NCBI RefSeq assembly: GCF_013408305.1
Contig: NZ_JACBZS010000001.1
Location: 2,914,001 to 2,978,000 of the forward strand
Direction of reading: 5' to 3'
Source: Naumannella cuiyingiana
GTDB taxonomy: Bacteria; Actinomycetota; Actinomycetes; Propionibacteriales; Propionibacteriaceae
Length of the DNA: 64,000 nucleotides
Under the pieces are notes generated by a model that saw only the letters and a list, made by a program, of their open reading frames with translations, did not search any database and was not told the DNA's origin. Within the stretch, counting starts at the first letter, position 1. Each line of letters starts with the position of its first letter. This document shows, piece by piece, positions 53,488 to 63,252 of the stretch. The translations under genes were made by a program, and so were the position numbers.

Positions 53488-54245
53488 GGGGTACGCAGGG
53501 AGCCGCCGTCGATGGCGATCATGGAACCCGTCACATAGGAGGCCATCGGCGACAGGGCGAACGCAGCCACCCGCCCGAACTCCTCGGGCCGCCCGAGGCG
53601 CCGCAGCGGGATCCGCGAGGCCGCGCGGGCGATCGCCTGCTCGGGGTCGGGCTCGGCCGCCATCAGCTCGGCCAACCGCTCGGTCTCGATGCTGCCCGGC
53701 ATCAGGCCGAGGATCCGCGTACCCTCCGGGCCGAGCTCGTCGGCCAACTGCTTGATCAGCATCGCCAGCCCCGGCCGAAGCCCGTTGGAGATCGCCATTC
53801 CGGGCAGCGGCACCCGCACCGACGTCGACAGCACGACGCCGATCGCAAGATCATCGGCGGTGCCGAAGGTCACCACATCGCGGACCATCCGCAGGGCCGG
53901 CAGGAACACGGTGTCGAAGGACTGTCGCCACTCCTGGTCGGTCATCTCCAGCACGGCCCCACGGGGCGGGCCGCCGACGCTGATCAGCGCGCCGTCCAGC
54001 CGGCCCCACTGCTGCACGGCGAAGCGGCAGACCTGCCCCGCCAGCTCCGGGGTGGCCAGGTCGCCGGCCACCGCCGCTGCCCGTTCGGGCCCGAGCTCGG
54101 CCACCGCCTCGGCGAGGGCCTGCTCGCGGCGCGCCACCAGCACCACCCGGGCGCCCTCGGCGACCAGCACCCGCGCGGTGGCGAGGCCGAGGCCCGCGCT
54201 CGCCGCGGTCACCACGAACACCTTGTCGGTCAGTCCCAGATCCAT
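53484..54245 (-). CDS. SDR-family protein lacking the catalytic Tyr-Lys pair
   Basis: Protein of 253 residues with a short-chain dehydrogenase fold. The cofactor loop is VVTAASAGLGLATARVL and the C-terminal block is ASYVTGSMIAIDGGSL. The usual YxxxK is missing: the region reads RVPLPGMAISNGLRPGLAML, with isoleucine, serine and asparagine where tyrosine would be and no lysine four residues on. A conserved subgroup of such proteins with PGxxxSNxxRPG exists, so this is probably a real variant rather than an error. Its start ATG 54245 is joined to the surf1 stop by TGATCATG. Confidence 0.88.
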   Translation of the reverse strand: MDLGLTDKVFVVTAASAGLGLATARVLVAEGARVVLVARREQALAEAVAELGPERAAAVAGDLATPELAGQVCRFAVQQWGRLDGALISVGGPPRGAVLEMTDQEWRQSFDTVFLPALRMVRDVVTFGTADDLAIGVVLSTSVRVPLPGMAISNGLRPGLAMLIKQLADELGPEGTRILGLMPGSIETERLAELMAAEPDPEQAIARAASRIPLRRLGRPEEFGRVAAFALSPMASYVTGSMIAIDGGSLRTP

Positions 54246-54247
54246 GA

Positions 54248-55024
54248 TCAGCCTCCTGCGGTGGGTTGGGGTTGCCGCTCCGGCGCGGCCGACCGGGCGC
54301 GCTCGGCCCGCTGGGCGCGGCGGTCGCGCAGGTCCGCGCGGATGAAGACGACGAGCCCGAGCAGGCCGATCGAGCCGAACATGAACCACTGCACGGCGTA
54401 CCAGAAATGCGGACCGTCGGACAGCTCGGGCAACAGCAGCGGCGCCAGCTCCGGCTCGGCCGGGTCCGAGGACTGCAGCGCGACCCAGCCGTCGGCGACC
54501 GGATAGGGCAGCGCGCCGGCCAGGCCGCGGGCGTTCACCAGCCGGGCCTGGCCGTCGACCGGGGTGATCGCCTCGACCGGTCCCTGTTCGTCGACCCGGA
54601 CGAACCCGATCACCCGGACCTCCCCGTCCGGTGGCGGGGGCGCCGCCGGCGCCGGGGCGTTGCGTGGGGCAGCGAGGAAGCCACGGTCGACCAGCACCAC
54701 CGTCCCGTCGGCGGTGCGCAGCGGGGCGACGATCTCGACGCCGGGCACGCTTGCCCGGGTGCGGAGCCGGATCACGAACTGGTTCGCGGCGTCATAGCGA
54801 CCGGTCAGCTCGACCCGCTGCCACTGCTGGGCCTCGGTCACCGGGGCGCCGAAGATATCCTCGCCCGGTACCGGCTCGGCGGCCTCCCGGGCCAGCAGCC
54901 GGTCATTGGTCTGCTGCCGCTCCTCGAGCCGGCTGAGCTGCCAGCGCCCGAGCAGCACGCAGGCGGTCGCCACCACGGCAACGAAGGCCAGCAGGGCGAG
55001 CCAGCGCAGGATCAGGCGACGCAC
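54248..55024 (-). CDS. SURF1 family protein
   Basis: Protein of 258 residues with an N-terminal membrane helix followed by LLGRWQLSRLEERQQTNDRL, an external domain with VTEAQQWQRVELTGRYDAAN, and a second helix near the C-terminus preceded by DGPHFWYAVQWFMFGS. SURF1 helps assemble heme-copper terminal oxidases, probably in heme A insertion; ctaA and ctaB are 18 kb away. GTG 55024 is 6 bp after TAGAGT on the minus strand (55031-55036), so the mRNA is leaderless. Confidence 0.93.
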   Translation of the reverse strand: MRRLILRWLALLAFVAVVATACVLLGRWQLSRLEERQQTNDRLLAREAAEPVPGEDIFGAPVTEAQQWQRVELTGRYDAANQFVIRLRTRASVPGVEIVAPLRTADGTVVLVDRGFLAAPRNAPAPAAPPPPDGEVRVIGFVRVDEQGPVEAITPVDGQARLVNARGLAGALPYPVADGWVALQSSDPAEPELAPLLLPELSDGPHFWYAVQWFMFGSIGLLGLVVFIRADLRDRRAQRAERARSAAPERQPQPTAGG

Positions 55025-55047
55025 GGACCCACTCTAGGTGCCGGACT

Positions 55048-55338
55048 CTAGGTGCCGGACTCCCGCTCCTCGGTCTCGTCCGGCTCCTCCGGCGCAGCGG
55101 AGCTCAGGGCGAGCTGCACCTTCGCCGACGCGGCGCTCAACGTCGCCCCGCGGCCGACCGCCAGCCCGATCAGGTACGCCGTGAGCGGCGCGGCCGGCCG
55201 GATCACCTGGTGCGCCGCGTCCCGGGTCAGGTCGAGCAGGATGTGGCGGGCGTCCTCGTCCAACTCGTCCTCGGCGAGATCGAGGACGGCACACACCTCG
55301 CCCAGCCAGCCGTTCAGCGTGTTGGTCTCAGCCGACAT
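55048..55338 (-). CDS. DUF6457 domain-containing protein
   Basis: Protein of 96 residues. LNGWLGEVCAVLDL, then LDLTRDAAHQVIRPAAPLTA and YLIGLAVGRG give the DUF6457 pattern: a small helical protein often encoded beside molybdenum cofactor genes. It is divergent from moaA (126 bp apart), which fits that association. The tail after residue 80 is acidic. Role unknown. Confidence 0.82.
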   Translation of the reverse strand: MSAETNTLNGWLGEVCAVLDLAEDELDEDARHILLDLTRDAAHQVIRPAAPLTAYLIGLAVGRGATLSAASAKVQLALSSAAPEEPDETEERESGT

Positions 55339-55464
55339 CTGTCCTCCGTCGTCCGTCTCGCGGTCCTGGGGGCGATCTGGCGTACCGCGCCCGCATTGCG
55401 ATCATGACATGGGCCCGCGCGGCGCCGATCACGGCCCCGGGACCGCGCGCCTAGACTGGCCGGC

Positions 55465-56481
55465 ATGGCTGCACGGTCCGGGTTGCCCCTCGTCGACGGG
55501 TTCGGTCGCGTCGCGACCGACCTGCGGGTGTCGCTGACCGACCGCTGCAATCTGCGCTGTACCTATTGCATGCCGGCCGAAGGACTGCCCTGGCTGGATC
55601 GCGAGGAGTTGCTGACCAATGCCGAGCTGACGCGGCTGATCCGGGTCGGGGTGGAGCGGCTCGGGATCACCTCGGTACGCCTGACCGGTGGCGAGCCGCT
55701 GCTGCGTTCCGACCTGATCGAGATCGTCGCCGGCATAGACGCGCTGCGGCCGCGGCCGCGGATCGCGTTGACCACCAACGGGATCGGGCTGGCCAAGCGG
55801 GCCGAGGAGCTCGCCCGGGCCGGGCTGGACCGGCTGAACATCTCCCTCGACACCCTCGACCCGCAGACCTTCGCCGCGCTGACTCGCCGGCGGCGGCTAC
55901 CCGATGTGTTGGCCGGGATCCGCGCCGCGGTCGCCGCCGGCCTGCACCCGGTCAAGATCAACTCCGTGCTGATGCGCGGGGTGAACGATCATGAGGCCGC
56001 CCATCTGGTGGAGTGGGCGATCGGCGAGGGCGTCCAACTGCGCTTCATCGAGCAGATGCCGCTGGATGCCCAGCACGGCTGGCGCCGGACCGAGATGATC
56101 ACCGCCGACGAGATCCATGCGCGGATCGCCACCCGGTTCCGGCTGGTGGAGGATCCGGCCGACCGGCTGGCCCGCGGGAGCGCGCCCGCCGAGCTGTTCC
56201 GGGTCGAGGGCACCGATGCCCGGGTCGGCGTGATCGCCTCGGTCAGCCGCCCGTTCTGCGGCAACTGCGACCGGGTCCGGCTGACCGCGGACGGGCAGAT
56301 CCGCAACTGCCTGTTCGCCCGGGAGGAATCCGATCTGCGATCGGCGCTGCGCGGCGGGGCCGACGACGAGGAGCTGGCGCGGCGCTGGCTGTCCGCGGTG
56401 GCCGGCAAGCGCGCGGGGCACGGCATCGACGATCCGGGCTTCCTGCAGCCGGAGCGGCCGATGTCGGCGATCGGCGGCTGA
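55465..56481 (+). CDS. moaA: GTP 3',8-cyclase MoaA
   Basis: Radical SAM enzyme of 338 residues. The N-terminal cluster motif is CNLRCTYCMPAEG, the C-terminal cluster cysteines are in RPFCGNCDRVRLTADGQIRN and the following CLF, and the chain ends with the glycine pair of SAIGG. With MoaC it makes cyclic pyranopterin phosphate for molybdenum cofactor. ATG 55465 is 7 bp after TAGACT (55452-55457), so leaderless. No other moa gene is in the window. Confidence 0.97.
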   Translation: MAARSGLPLVDGFGRVATDLRVSLTDRCNLRCTYCMPAEGLPWLDREELLTNAELTRLIRVGVERLGITSVRLTGGEPLLRSDLIEIVAGIDALRPRPRIALTTNGIGLAKRAEELARAGLDRLNISLDTLDPQTFAALTRRRRLPDVLAGIRAAVAAGLHPVKINSVLMRGVNDHEAAHLVEWAIGEGVQLRFIEQMPLDAQHGWRRTEMITADEIHARIATRFRLVEDPADRLARGSAPAELFRVEGTDARVGVIASVSRPFCGNCDRVRLTADGQIRNCLFAREESDLRSALRGGADDEELARRWLSAVAGKRAGHGIDDPGFLQPERPMSAIGG

Positions 56482-56490
56482 GCCGGCCGG

Positions 56491-56690
56491 TCAGGCGATC
56501 GGCCCGACCTCGCGCAGGAAGCCCCGCGCCGACAGGAAGCGGTCCAGGGATTCGCGATGCTCGGCACAGGCGAGCCAGTGCTTGCGGCGCTCGGGGGTGT
56601 GCAGCTTCGGGTTGTTCCAGGCGAGGTCGAACTCGGCCGCCCGGCGGCAACCCTTCGCCGAACAGATCGCGTCCTCCGTCGGCGTCTCGC

Positions 56691-56694
<4 letters not shown>
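56491..56694 (-). CDS. Small conserved zinc-ribbon-like protein of unknown function
   Basis: Protein of 67 residues: ICSAKGCRRAAEFDLAWNNP, then KLHTPERRKHWLACAEHR and FLSARGFLRE. The three cysteines with a histidine look like a small metal site. Close homologues in actinobacteria are often labelled acetone carboxylase, which has no basis in size or motif. It overlaps the start region of the DUF3099 gene stop (ATGA) and is probably co-transcribed with it. The role is unknown. Confidence 0.8.
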
Positions 56695-57883
<1,189 letters not shown>

Positions 57884-57895
57884 AGCGATCAGTAG

Positions 57896-57921
57896 GGGCA
57901 GACCAGCAGGGCAGATCAGCA
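57896..57921 (+). repeat. Two tandem 13-bp repeats between fabG and fabI
   Basis: GGGCAGACCAGCA is followed directly by GGGCAGATCAGCA in the 57-bp spacer. A GGAAAGGG ribosome site follows before the fabI ATG. Its meaning is unknown; it may be neutral. Confidence 0.5.
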
Positions 57922-57940
57922 GGAAAGGGCACAGTTCGAC

Positions 57941-58711
57941 ATGGGAATCCTCGAGGGCAAGCAGATCCTCGTCACCGGCCTGACCAAGCACACCTCCATC
58001 GCCTACGAGGTGGCCCGGATCGCCCAGGAGCAGGGCGCCAGCGTCGTGGTCTCCAACTTCGGCCGCGCGCTCCGGCTCACCCAGCGGGTGGTGCAGCGGC
58101 TGGACCCGACGCCGCCGGTGATCGAGCTGGACGTCACCGACGCCGACCACCTCGCAGGCCTGCCGGCCGCGCTGGGCGAGCACCTGGACCGCGTCGACGG
58201 GGTGGTGCACTCGGTGGCCTTCGCCAACCCGGAGACCTCGCTCGGGGGCAAGTTCTTGTCCACGCCCTGGCCGGACGTGGCGAGCGCGGTGCAGGTCTCG
58301 GCGTACTCGCTGGTCAGCCTGGTCAACGCCTGCCGGCCGCTGCTCGCCGAGGATGCCTCCGTGGTCGGGCTGACCTTCGATGCCAGCCTGGCCTGGCCCG
58401 TCTACGACTGGATGGGGGTCTCCAAGGCCGCCCTGGAATCGGTCAATCGGTATCTCGCCCGCTATCTCGGCGCCGACGGCATCCGATCCAACCTGGTCGC
58501 CGCCGGCCCGCTGGACACGCTGGCCAAGCAGGCGATCCCCGGCGCCGACGAGTTCAACGCGATCTGGGGCGAGCGGGCGCCGCTCGGCTGGGACTCGAAG
58601 AATCTCGAGCCCACCGCGAAGGCGGTCGTCGCGCTGCTCAGCGACTGGTTCCCGGCCACCACCGGCGAGATCCTGCACGTCGACGGCGGCCTGCACGCGA
58701 TGGGCGCCTGA
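57941..58711 (+). CDS. fabI: Enoyl-[acyl-carrier-protein] reductase (FabI/InhA)
   Basis: Protein of 256 residues. The start is GILEGKQILVTGLTKHTSIA, with the modified glycine loop of InhA-type enzymes. The active site is in YDWMGVSKAALESVNRYLA, spacing Tyr-x6-Lys. The end, TTGEILHVDGGLHAMGA, is standard. It catalyses the last reduction step of fatty acid elongation and is the family of the isoniazid/triclosan target. It lies 57 bp after fabG. Confidence 0.96.
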   Translation: MGILEGKQILVTGLTKHTSIAYEVARIAQEQGASVVVSNFGRALRLTQRVVQRLDPTPPVIELDVTDADHLAGLPAALGEHLDRVDGVVHSVAFANPETSLGGKFLSTPWPDVASAVQVSAYSLVSLVNACRPLLAEDASVVGLTFDASLAWPVYDWMGVSKAALESVNRYLARYLGADGIRSNLVAAGPLDTLAKQAIPGADEFNAIWGERAPLGWDSKNLEPTAKAVVALLSDWFPATTGEILHVDGGLHAMGA

Positions 58712-58729
58712 GCGGCGGCGTACCACCAC

Positions 58730-58749
58730 GACGTTCCCGCCGGAACGTC
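58730..58749. terminator. 8-bp hairpin between fabI and the convergent unknown gene
   Basis: GACGTTCC and GGAACGTC pair perfectly around a four-base loop. It lies 18 bp after the fabI stop and touches the stop codon of the facing gene, so it can serve both. There is no long U-tract. Confidence 0.65.
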
Positions 58750-59471
58750 TACCCCGTCCGGTCGCCCGGCCAGGCCACCGCGGCGCACAGCGCCTCCGCG
58801 GCGGCATCGCGCAGGGCCCGCAGCTCGCGGGAGCGTACCTCCACCGCATGGCTGGACCACGCCGCCGACGCGCCGTCGAGGCCGGCCTCGGCGGCGACCA
58901 ACAACCCGGCCGCCCGGTCGGCCGCGCGCCGCGACCGCGCCGGATAGGCCGCCGGCAGCAGACCCGCCGGGCTCGCCGGGCGCTCCCCGCCGGCACCGCC
59001 GATCTCGTCCAGCACCCGGGCGGCGGCGAGTACCGCCTCGCTCAGCGCGCGCTCGGCCTCGTACGGGCCGGGGGCGGGGGCAGGCGGGGCGGCGTCGTGG
59101 ATGCGCCACTGCACCGCATTGCCGACCGACTGGGGCACGAACGCGCACCGTCCCTGCTCGGCGACGACCGCGGCGCCGGCCTCGATCGCGGCCGAGTTCA
59201 GCGCCGCCGGCCCGCGCAGCAGCCCGGGGGCACCGGCGCGGGGAACCGCGAGCAGCCAGGGGCCCGGCGCGAACAACCGGGTGGCGGCCAGTGCGGTGTC
59301 GAGTTCGACCGCGTTCAGCGCGTCCAGGCCGAGGATGCCGGCGGGGTCGACCACATGGTGGGCCGGGTCGTCGCCGGTCACCGCGCGCGCCGTCACCTCG
59401 ACGCTGGTCGCGGTGGTACGCAGCAGATTCAACTGCGCCGTCAGCCGGATCGCGGCGGCCAGGGCATGCAC
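58749..59471 (-). CDS. Conserved hypothetical protein
   Basis: Protein of 240 residues, alanine-rich, no membrane segment and no motif I recognise. The better-defined stretches are LDALNAVELDTALAATRLFA and PGPWLLAVPRAGAPGLLRGP in the first half, which suggest a folded alpha/beta domain, then an arginine/alanine helical second half. GTG 59471 is 6 bp after TACGCT on the minus strand (59478-59483), so it is expressed as a leaderless mRNA, which supports a real gene. It is divergent from the ABC ATPase at 59555. Confidence 0.6.
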   Translation of the reverse strand: MHALAAAIRLTAQLNLLRTTATSVEVTARAVTGDDPAHHVVDPAGILGLDALNAVELDTALAATRLFAPGPWLLAVPRAGAPGLLRGPAALNSAAIEAGAAVVAEQGRCAFVPQSVGNAVQWRIHDAAPPAPAPGPYEAERALSEAVLAAARVLDEIGGAGGERPASPAGLLPAAYPARSRRAADRAAGLLVAAEAGLDGASAAWSSHAVEVRSRELRALRDAAAEALCAAVAWPGDRTG

Positions 59472-59554
59472 CCGGCCAGCGTAGTCCGGGGCCTCCGGCG
59501 CCCGGTCGGGGTGGAGGCCGAGCCGGCCCGGTCGGCCTTGGTAGGTTCGCGCGC

Positions 59555-60379
59555 ATGGCAGAAGTGGCCGAGCTCGTCGGCGTCAGTGTGATCCGCGGCA
59601 GCGCGGAGCTGTTGGCCGACATCGACTGGCAGATCAACGAGTCCGACCGCTGGGTCGTGATCGGCCCGAACGGCGCCGGCAAGACCACCCTGCTCCAGGT
59701 TCTGGGCGCCCATCTGCATCCGACCGGCGGGATGGTGGACCTGCTCGGCGAGATCCTCGGCGCGACGGATGTCTTCGAGCTCCGCCCGCGGATCGGGATG
59801 ACCTCGGCCGCACTCGCGGACAAGGTGCCGCGCGGGGAGAAGGTCACCGATGTGGTGGTCTCGGCGTCCTATGCCGTGCTCGGTCGGTGGCGCGAGGAGT
59901 ACGAGGAACTCGACCACGAGCGTGCGCGGGAGCTGCTGGACCAGGTCGGCGTCGCCCACCTCGCCGAGCGGACCTTCTCCACGCTGAGCGAGGGCGAGCG
60001 CAAGCGGGTCCTCGTCGCCCGGGCCCTGATGAGCGATCCCGAGCTGCTGCTGCTCGACGAGCCGGCCGCGGGGCTGGATCTGGCCGGGCGCGAGTCCTTG
60101 GTGGGTACGCTGTCGCGGCTCGCGCTCGACACCCGGGCACCCGCTCAGGTCCTGGTCACCCACCATGTCGAGGAGATCCCGCTCGGCATCACCCACGCGC
60201 TGCTGCTGCGCGGCGGCCGGATCGTGGCGAGCGGGCCGCTGCGCGAGACGCTGACCGATGCGAACATGTCGGAGACCTTCGGCCTGCCGCTGGCGTTGAC
60301 CGAATCCGACGGTCGGTGGGCGGCCCGCGCCGTCCCCAACGGCAGCGCTCGGTTCACCCGGCGTACCGCCGCTCGTTGA
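59555..60379 (+). CDS. ABC transporter ATPase (YlmA-like, no permease nearby)
   Basis: Protein of 274 residues. Walker A is VIGPNGAGKTTLLQVLG, the signature is LSEGERKRVLVARA (E in place of the second G) and Walker B is LLLLDEPAAGLDL, then VTHHVEEIPLGITHALLL. This fits the iron-chelate/YlmA-like ATPase group that often stands alone. ATG 59555 is 7 bp after TAGGTT (59542-59547), leaderless. Its stop and that of the facing YbaK-like gene lie back to back inside a TGATCA palindrome. Confidence 0.9.
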   Translation: MAEVAELVGVSVIRGSAELLADIDWQINESDRWVVIGPNGAGKTTLLQVLGAHLHPTGGMVDLLGEILGATDVFELRPRIGMTSAALADKVPRGEKVTDVVVSASYAVLGRWREEYEELDHERARELLDQVGVAHLAERTFSTLSEGERKRVLVARALMSDPELLLLDEPAAGLDLAGRESLVGTLSRLALDTRAPAQVLVTHHVEEIPLGITHALLLRGGRIVASGPLRETLTDANMSETFGLPLALTESDGRWAARAVPNGSARFTRRTAAR

Positions 60380-60916
60380 TCAATCGGTCGGCTGGGCCAG
60401 CGCCAACACCTCGGCGCCCGGCAGCCGCGCGAGGTCGGCGCCGTCGATCATGATCTTGGCGGCACGCACGCCCGCGCCGATCACCACCGGCCCGGCCGCC
60501 GCGACGGCCTCGTCGACGAGGACCGGCCAGTCCGCCGGCAGGCCGATCGGGGTGATCCCGCCGTACTCCATCCCGGTCAGCGAGGTCGCGGTCTCCATCG
60601 GCGCGAAGCTGATCTTGCGTACCCCGAGATGCTTGCGGACGGTCTTGTTCACATCGGCGCGATGGGTGGCCAGCACCAGCACCGCGGCGTGGGTGGTCTG
60701 CTCGCCGCGGCGGCCCTCCACGATCACGCAGTTCGCCGATGCCCCGAGCGGCACCTGGTAGCGCTCGCAGAATGCCGCGGTGTCGGCCAGCTCGGCGTCG
60801 ATCGGCGCCACCCACGCGGGCCCCGGCGGGGCGGCCGCCGCCACCGGCGCTGCGACCAGCTCCGTGGTCGTCGCCAGGTCGTGCCAGTCCAGGGTGCCGA
60901 GTTGCGGTGCGTTCAC
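60380..60916 (-). CDS. YbaK/EbsC-type aminoacyl-tRNA deacylase
   Basis: Protein of 178 residues. CVIVEGRRGEQTTHAAVLVL, then KTVRKHLGVRKISFAPMETA and GMEYGGITPIGLPADWPVLV follow the YbaK/ProX editing domain, which hydrolyses mischarged Cys- or Ala-tRNAPro. The N-terminal 35 residues are variable. GTG 60916 is 7 bp after TAGGAT on the minus strand (60924-60929), leaderless. It is convergent with the ABC ATPase; both stops share TGATCA at 60377-60382. Confidence 0.92.
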   Translation of the reverse strand: MNAPQLGTLDWHDLATTTELVAAPVAAAAPPGPAWVAPIDAELADTAAFCERYQVPLGASANCVIVEGRRGEQTTHAAVLVLATHRADVNKTVRKHLGVRKISFAPMETATSLTGMEYGGITPIGLPADWPVLVDEAVAAAGPVVIGAGVRAAKIMIDGADLARLPGAEVLALAQPTD

Positions 60917-60970
60917 CCGTCCGATCCTAGGCACGTCCGGGCGGGCGCCGTGACGTGGCAGCATGACCCG

Positions 60971-61813
60971 GTGCCGTTGATCACCGTCGCCGATGCCGCC
61001 GATCCGCGCCTGGCCGACTATGTCGCCCTGCGCGACACGTCGCTGCGCCGGCATCTGGAGTCTGCGGAGGGACTGTTCATCGCCGAGGGGGAGAAGGTGA
61101 TCCGGCGCGCGGTCGAGGCGGGCTATCGGCCGCGGTCGTTCCTGCTCGCCGAACGCTGGCTGGACTCCCTGCGCGATGTCTTGGACCGCTGGCCGGCGAC
61201 CGACGTGCTGGTGGTCACCGAGGAGCTGGCCGAGCGGGTGACGGGATTCCACGTGCATCGCGGCGCGCTGGCCTCGCTGCATCGCGAGCAGCGCTACGCC
61301 GTCGCCGACCTGCTGGCCACGCCGGGACGTTCCCGGATCGCCGTGCTGGAGGATCTGGTCGATCATGCCAATGTGGGCGCGGTGTTCCGCTCGGCAGCCG
61401 CGCTCGGAGTCGATGCCGTGCTGGTCTCGCCGCGCTGCGCCGACCCGCTCTACCGCCGCTCGATCAAGGTCAGCATGGGCGCGGTACTGCAGGTGCCGTG
61501 GGCGCGGATCGAGCCGTGGCCGGCCGGTGTCGCGCGGCTGCGCGAGGCGGGCTATCTGGTTGCCGGGATGTCGCTCGGCGAGGGTGCGCTCACCCTGGAC
61601 GAACTGGTCGCCGGCGATCATCCTCGGTTGGCGCTGGTCTTCGGCACGGAGGGCCACGGGTTGAGTCCGGGCGCGGACCGGTTGCTCGATGCGCGGGTGA
61701 GGATCCCGATGCTGAACGGGGTGGACTCGCTGAACGTTGCGGCGAGCTCGGCGGTGGCGTTCTATGCCACCGGGGATCGGGGCCGAACTGGGGATCGGAG
61801 GCACGATGGATGA
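60971..61813 (+). CDS. TrmH/SpoU-family RNA 2'-O-methyltransferase
   Basis: Protein of 280 residues. The N-terminal substrate-binding part includes YVALRDTSLRRHLESAEGLF and FIAEGEKVIRRAVEAG. The knotted SPOUT domain carries IAVLEDLVDHANVGAVFRSA, VFGTEGHGLSPGADRLLD and the C-terminal MLNGVDSLNVAASSAVAFY, the three SpoU motifs. It methylates a ribose in tRNA or rRNA; the target is unknown. GTG 60971 is 6 bp after a weak CAGCAT box. The gntP-like gene starts within its last codons. Confidence 0.93.
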   Translation: MPLITVADAADPRLADYVALRDTSLRRHLESAEGLFIAEGEKVIRRAVEAGYRPRSFLLAERWLDSLRDVLDRWPATDVLVVTEELAERVTGFHVHRGALASLHREQRYAVADLLATPGRSRIAVLEDLVDHANVGAVFRSAAALGVDAVLVSPRCADPLYRRSIKVSMGAVLQVPWARIEPWPAGVARLREAGYLVAGMSLGEGALTLDELVAGDHPRLALVFGTEGHGLSPGADRLLDARVRIPMLNGVDSLNVAASSAVAFYATGDRGRTGDRRHDG

Positions 61814-63218
61814 GCTGACGCTGAGTTGGCAGCTCGGCACGGCGGGCCTGCTCGCGCTGGCCGTTGCCGCGATCGGGCTGCTGCTGGTGCTGATCATGGT
61901 GTTCAAGGTGCACGCCTTCATCGCCTTGATGGCGATCAGCGTGCTCACCGCCGTGGCCGCCGGGATCCCGCCGGACCAACTCGTCGACGCCCTGGAGTAC
62001 GGCTTCAATCCCACCCTGGGCAGCGTCATGCTGCTGGTCGCGCTCGGCGCGATGCTGGGAAGGATGATCGAGACCTCGGGCGGGGCACGCGTGCTCGCCG
62101 ATCGGATGATCGCGATCTTCGGCGAACGGCGCGCCGGATTCGCGCTGTCGCTGACCAGCCTGCTGATGGGTTTCCCGATCTTCTTCGACGCGGGACTGGT
62201 GGTGATGATGCCGATCATCTACGCCGTCGCGCGCCGCGTCGGCGGGTCGTTCCTGTCCATCGCGCTGCCCTCGGCCATCGCCTTCAGCACGATGCACATC
62301 TTCCTGCCGCCACATCCGGGGCCGGTGTCGGCGTCGGCGATCTACGGCGCCGACGTCGGCCTGGTGCTGCTGCTCGGCCTGGTCGTGGCGATCCCGGTCT
62401 GGTACGTGGTCGGCGTGCTGCTCGGCGGCCGGCTCGGGCGCCGGTTCGACGTGCCCGTGCCCACCCTTCTCGACGGCACCCGGTCCGAGGACGAGGGCTT
62501 CGAGTCGAATCCCTCGGTCGGGCGGGTACTCGCCCTGTTGTTGCTCCCGCTGCTGCTGATCTTGTTGAACACGGGCCTGAACATGGCCTCGGCGATGCAG
62601 CCCGACCGGGAGGCATTCCTCGCCCAGCCCTGGGTCGCGACCCTGCGGACGCTCGGTGAGACCCCGATCGCGTTGTTGATCACGGTCGTGGTGTCGATGG
62701 CGGTGCTCGGCTGGGGGATGGGCAAGCCGGGGACGCTGGTGGAGAAGATTGCCGACTCCGCGCTCGGCCCGATCTGCTCCGTCGTCCTGGTCACCGGGGC
62801 CGGCGGGATGTTCGGCGGGGTGCTGCGCGCGACCGGGATCGGCGACGCGCTCGCCGAGTCCCTGAACGGCATCGGACTGCCCGTGATCGTCGCGGCGTAC
62901 CTGATCGCGCAATTGGTACGCCTGGCCCAGGGCTCGGCGACGGTGGCCCTGACCACGGCCGCTTCGCTGATGTCGGCGGTGGTTGCGGCGGGAAGCTACA
63001 ACACGGTCGAGATCGCGGCGATCGTGCTCGCCACCGCCGCCGGCTCGGTGGGCTTCAGCCACGTCAACGACTCCGGGTTCTGGCTGGTCAGTCGGTTCTT
63101 CGGACTCGACATGAAGCAGACGCTGGCGACCTGGACCCTGTTGCAGGGCGCGATGGGGCTGCTCGGGTTTGCCATCTCGGCGGTGATCTTCGTACTCGCC
63201 GGTGGGCTCGCCGGGTGA
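61806..63218 (+). CDS. GntP-family gluconate:H+ symporter
   Basis: Protein of 470 residues with 12-14 membrane helices. GFPIFFDAGLVVMMPIIYAV, the loop IFLPPHPGPVSASAIYGAD and SVGFSHVNDSGFWLVSRFFG are GntP-family signatures. It takes up gluconate or a related sugar acid. The ATG overlaps the preceding methyltransferase gene by 8 bp (ATGGATGA). No gluconokinase gene is adjacent, so the substrate is open; the zwf-opcA-pgl pathway would receive the product after phosphorylation. Confidence 0.93.
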   Translation: MDELTLSWQLGTAGLLALAVAAIGLLLVLIMVFKVHAFIALMAISVLTAVAAGIPPDQLVDALEYGFNPTLGSVMLLVALGAMLGRMIETSGGARVLADRMIAIFGERRAGFALSLTSLLMGFPIFFDAGLVVMMPIIYAVARRVGGSFLSIALPSAIAFSTMHIFLPPHPGPVSASAIYGADVGLVLLLGLVVAIPVWYVVGVLLGGRLGRRFDVPVPTLLDGTRSEDEGFESNPSVGRVLALLLLPLLLILLNTGLNMASAMQPDREAFLAQPWVATLRTLGETPIALLITVVVSMAVLGWGMGKPGTLVEKIADSALGPICSVVLVTGAGGMFGGVLRATGIGDALAESLNGIGLPVIVAAYLIAQLVRLAQGSATVALTTAASLMSAVVAAGSYNTVEIAAIVLATAAGSVGFSHVNDSGFWLVSRFFGLDMKQTLATWTLLQGAMGLLGFAISAVIFVLAGGLAG

Positions 63219-63252
63219 TCATTGCTGCCGAGGTCCGCCGGCGCGGGTCCGG

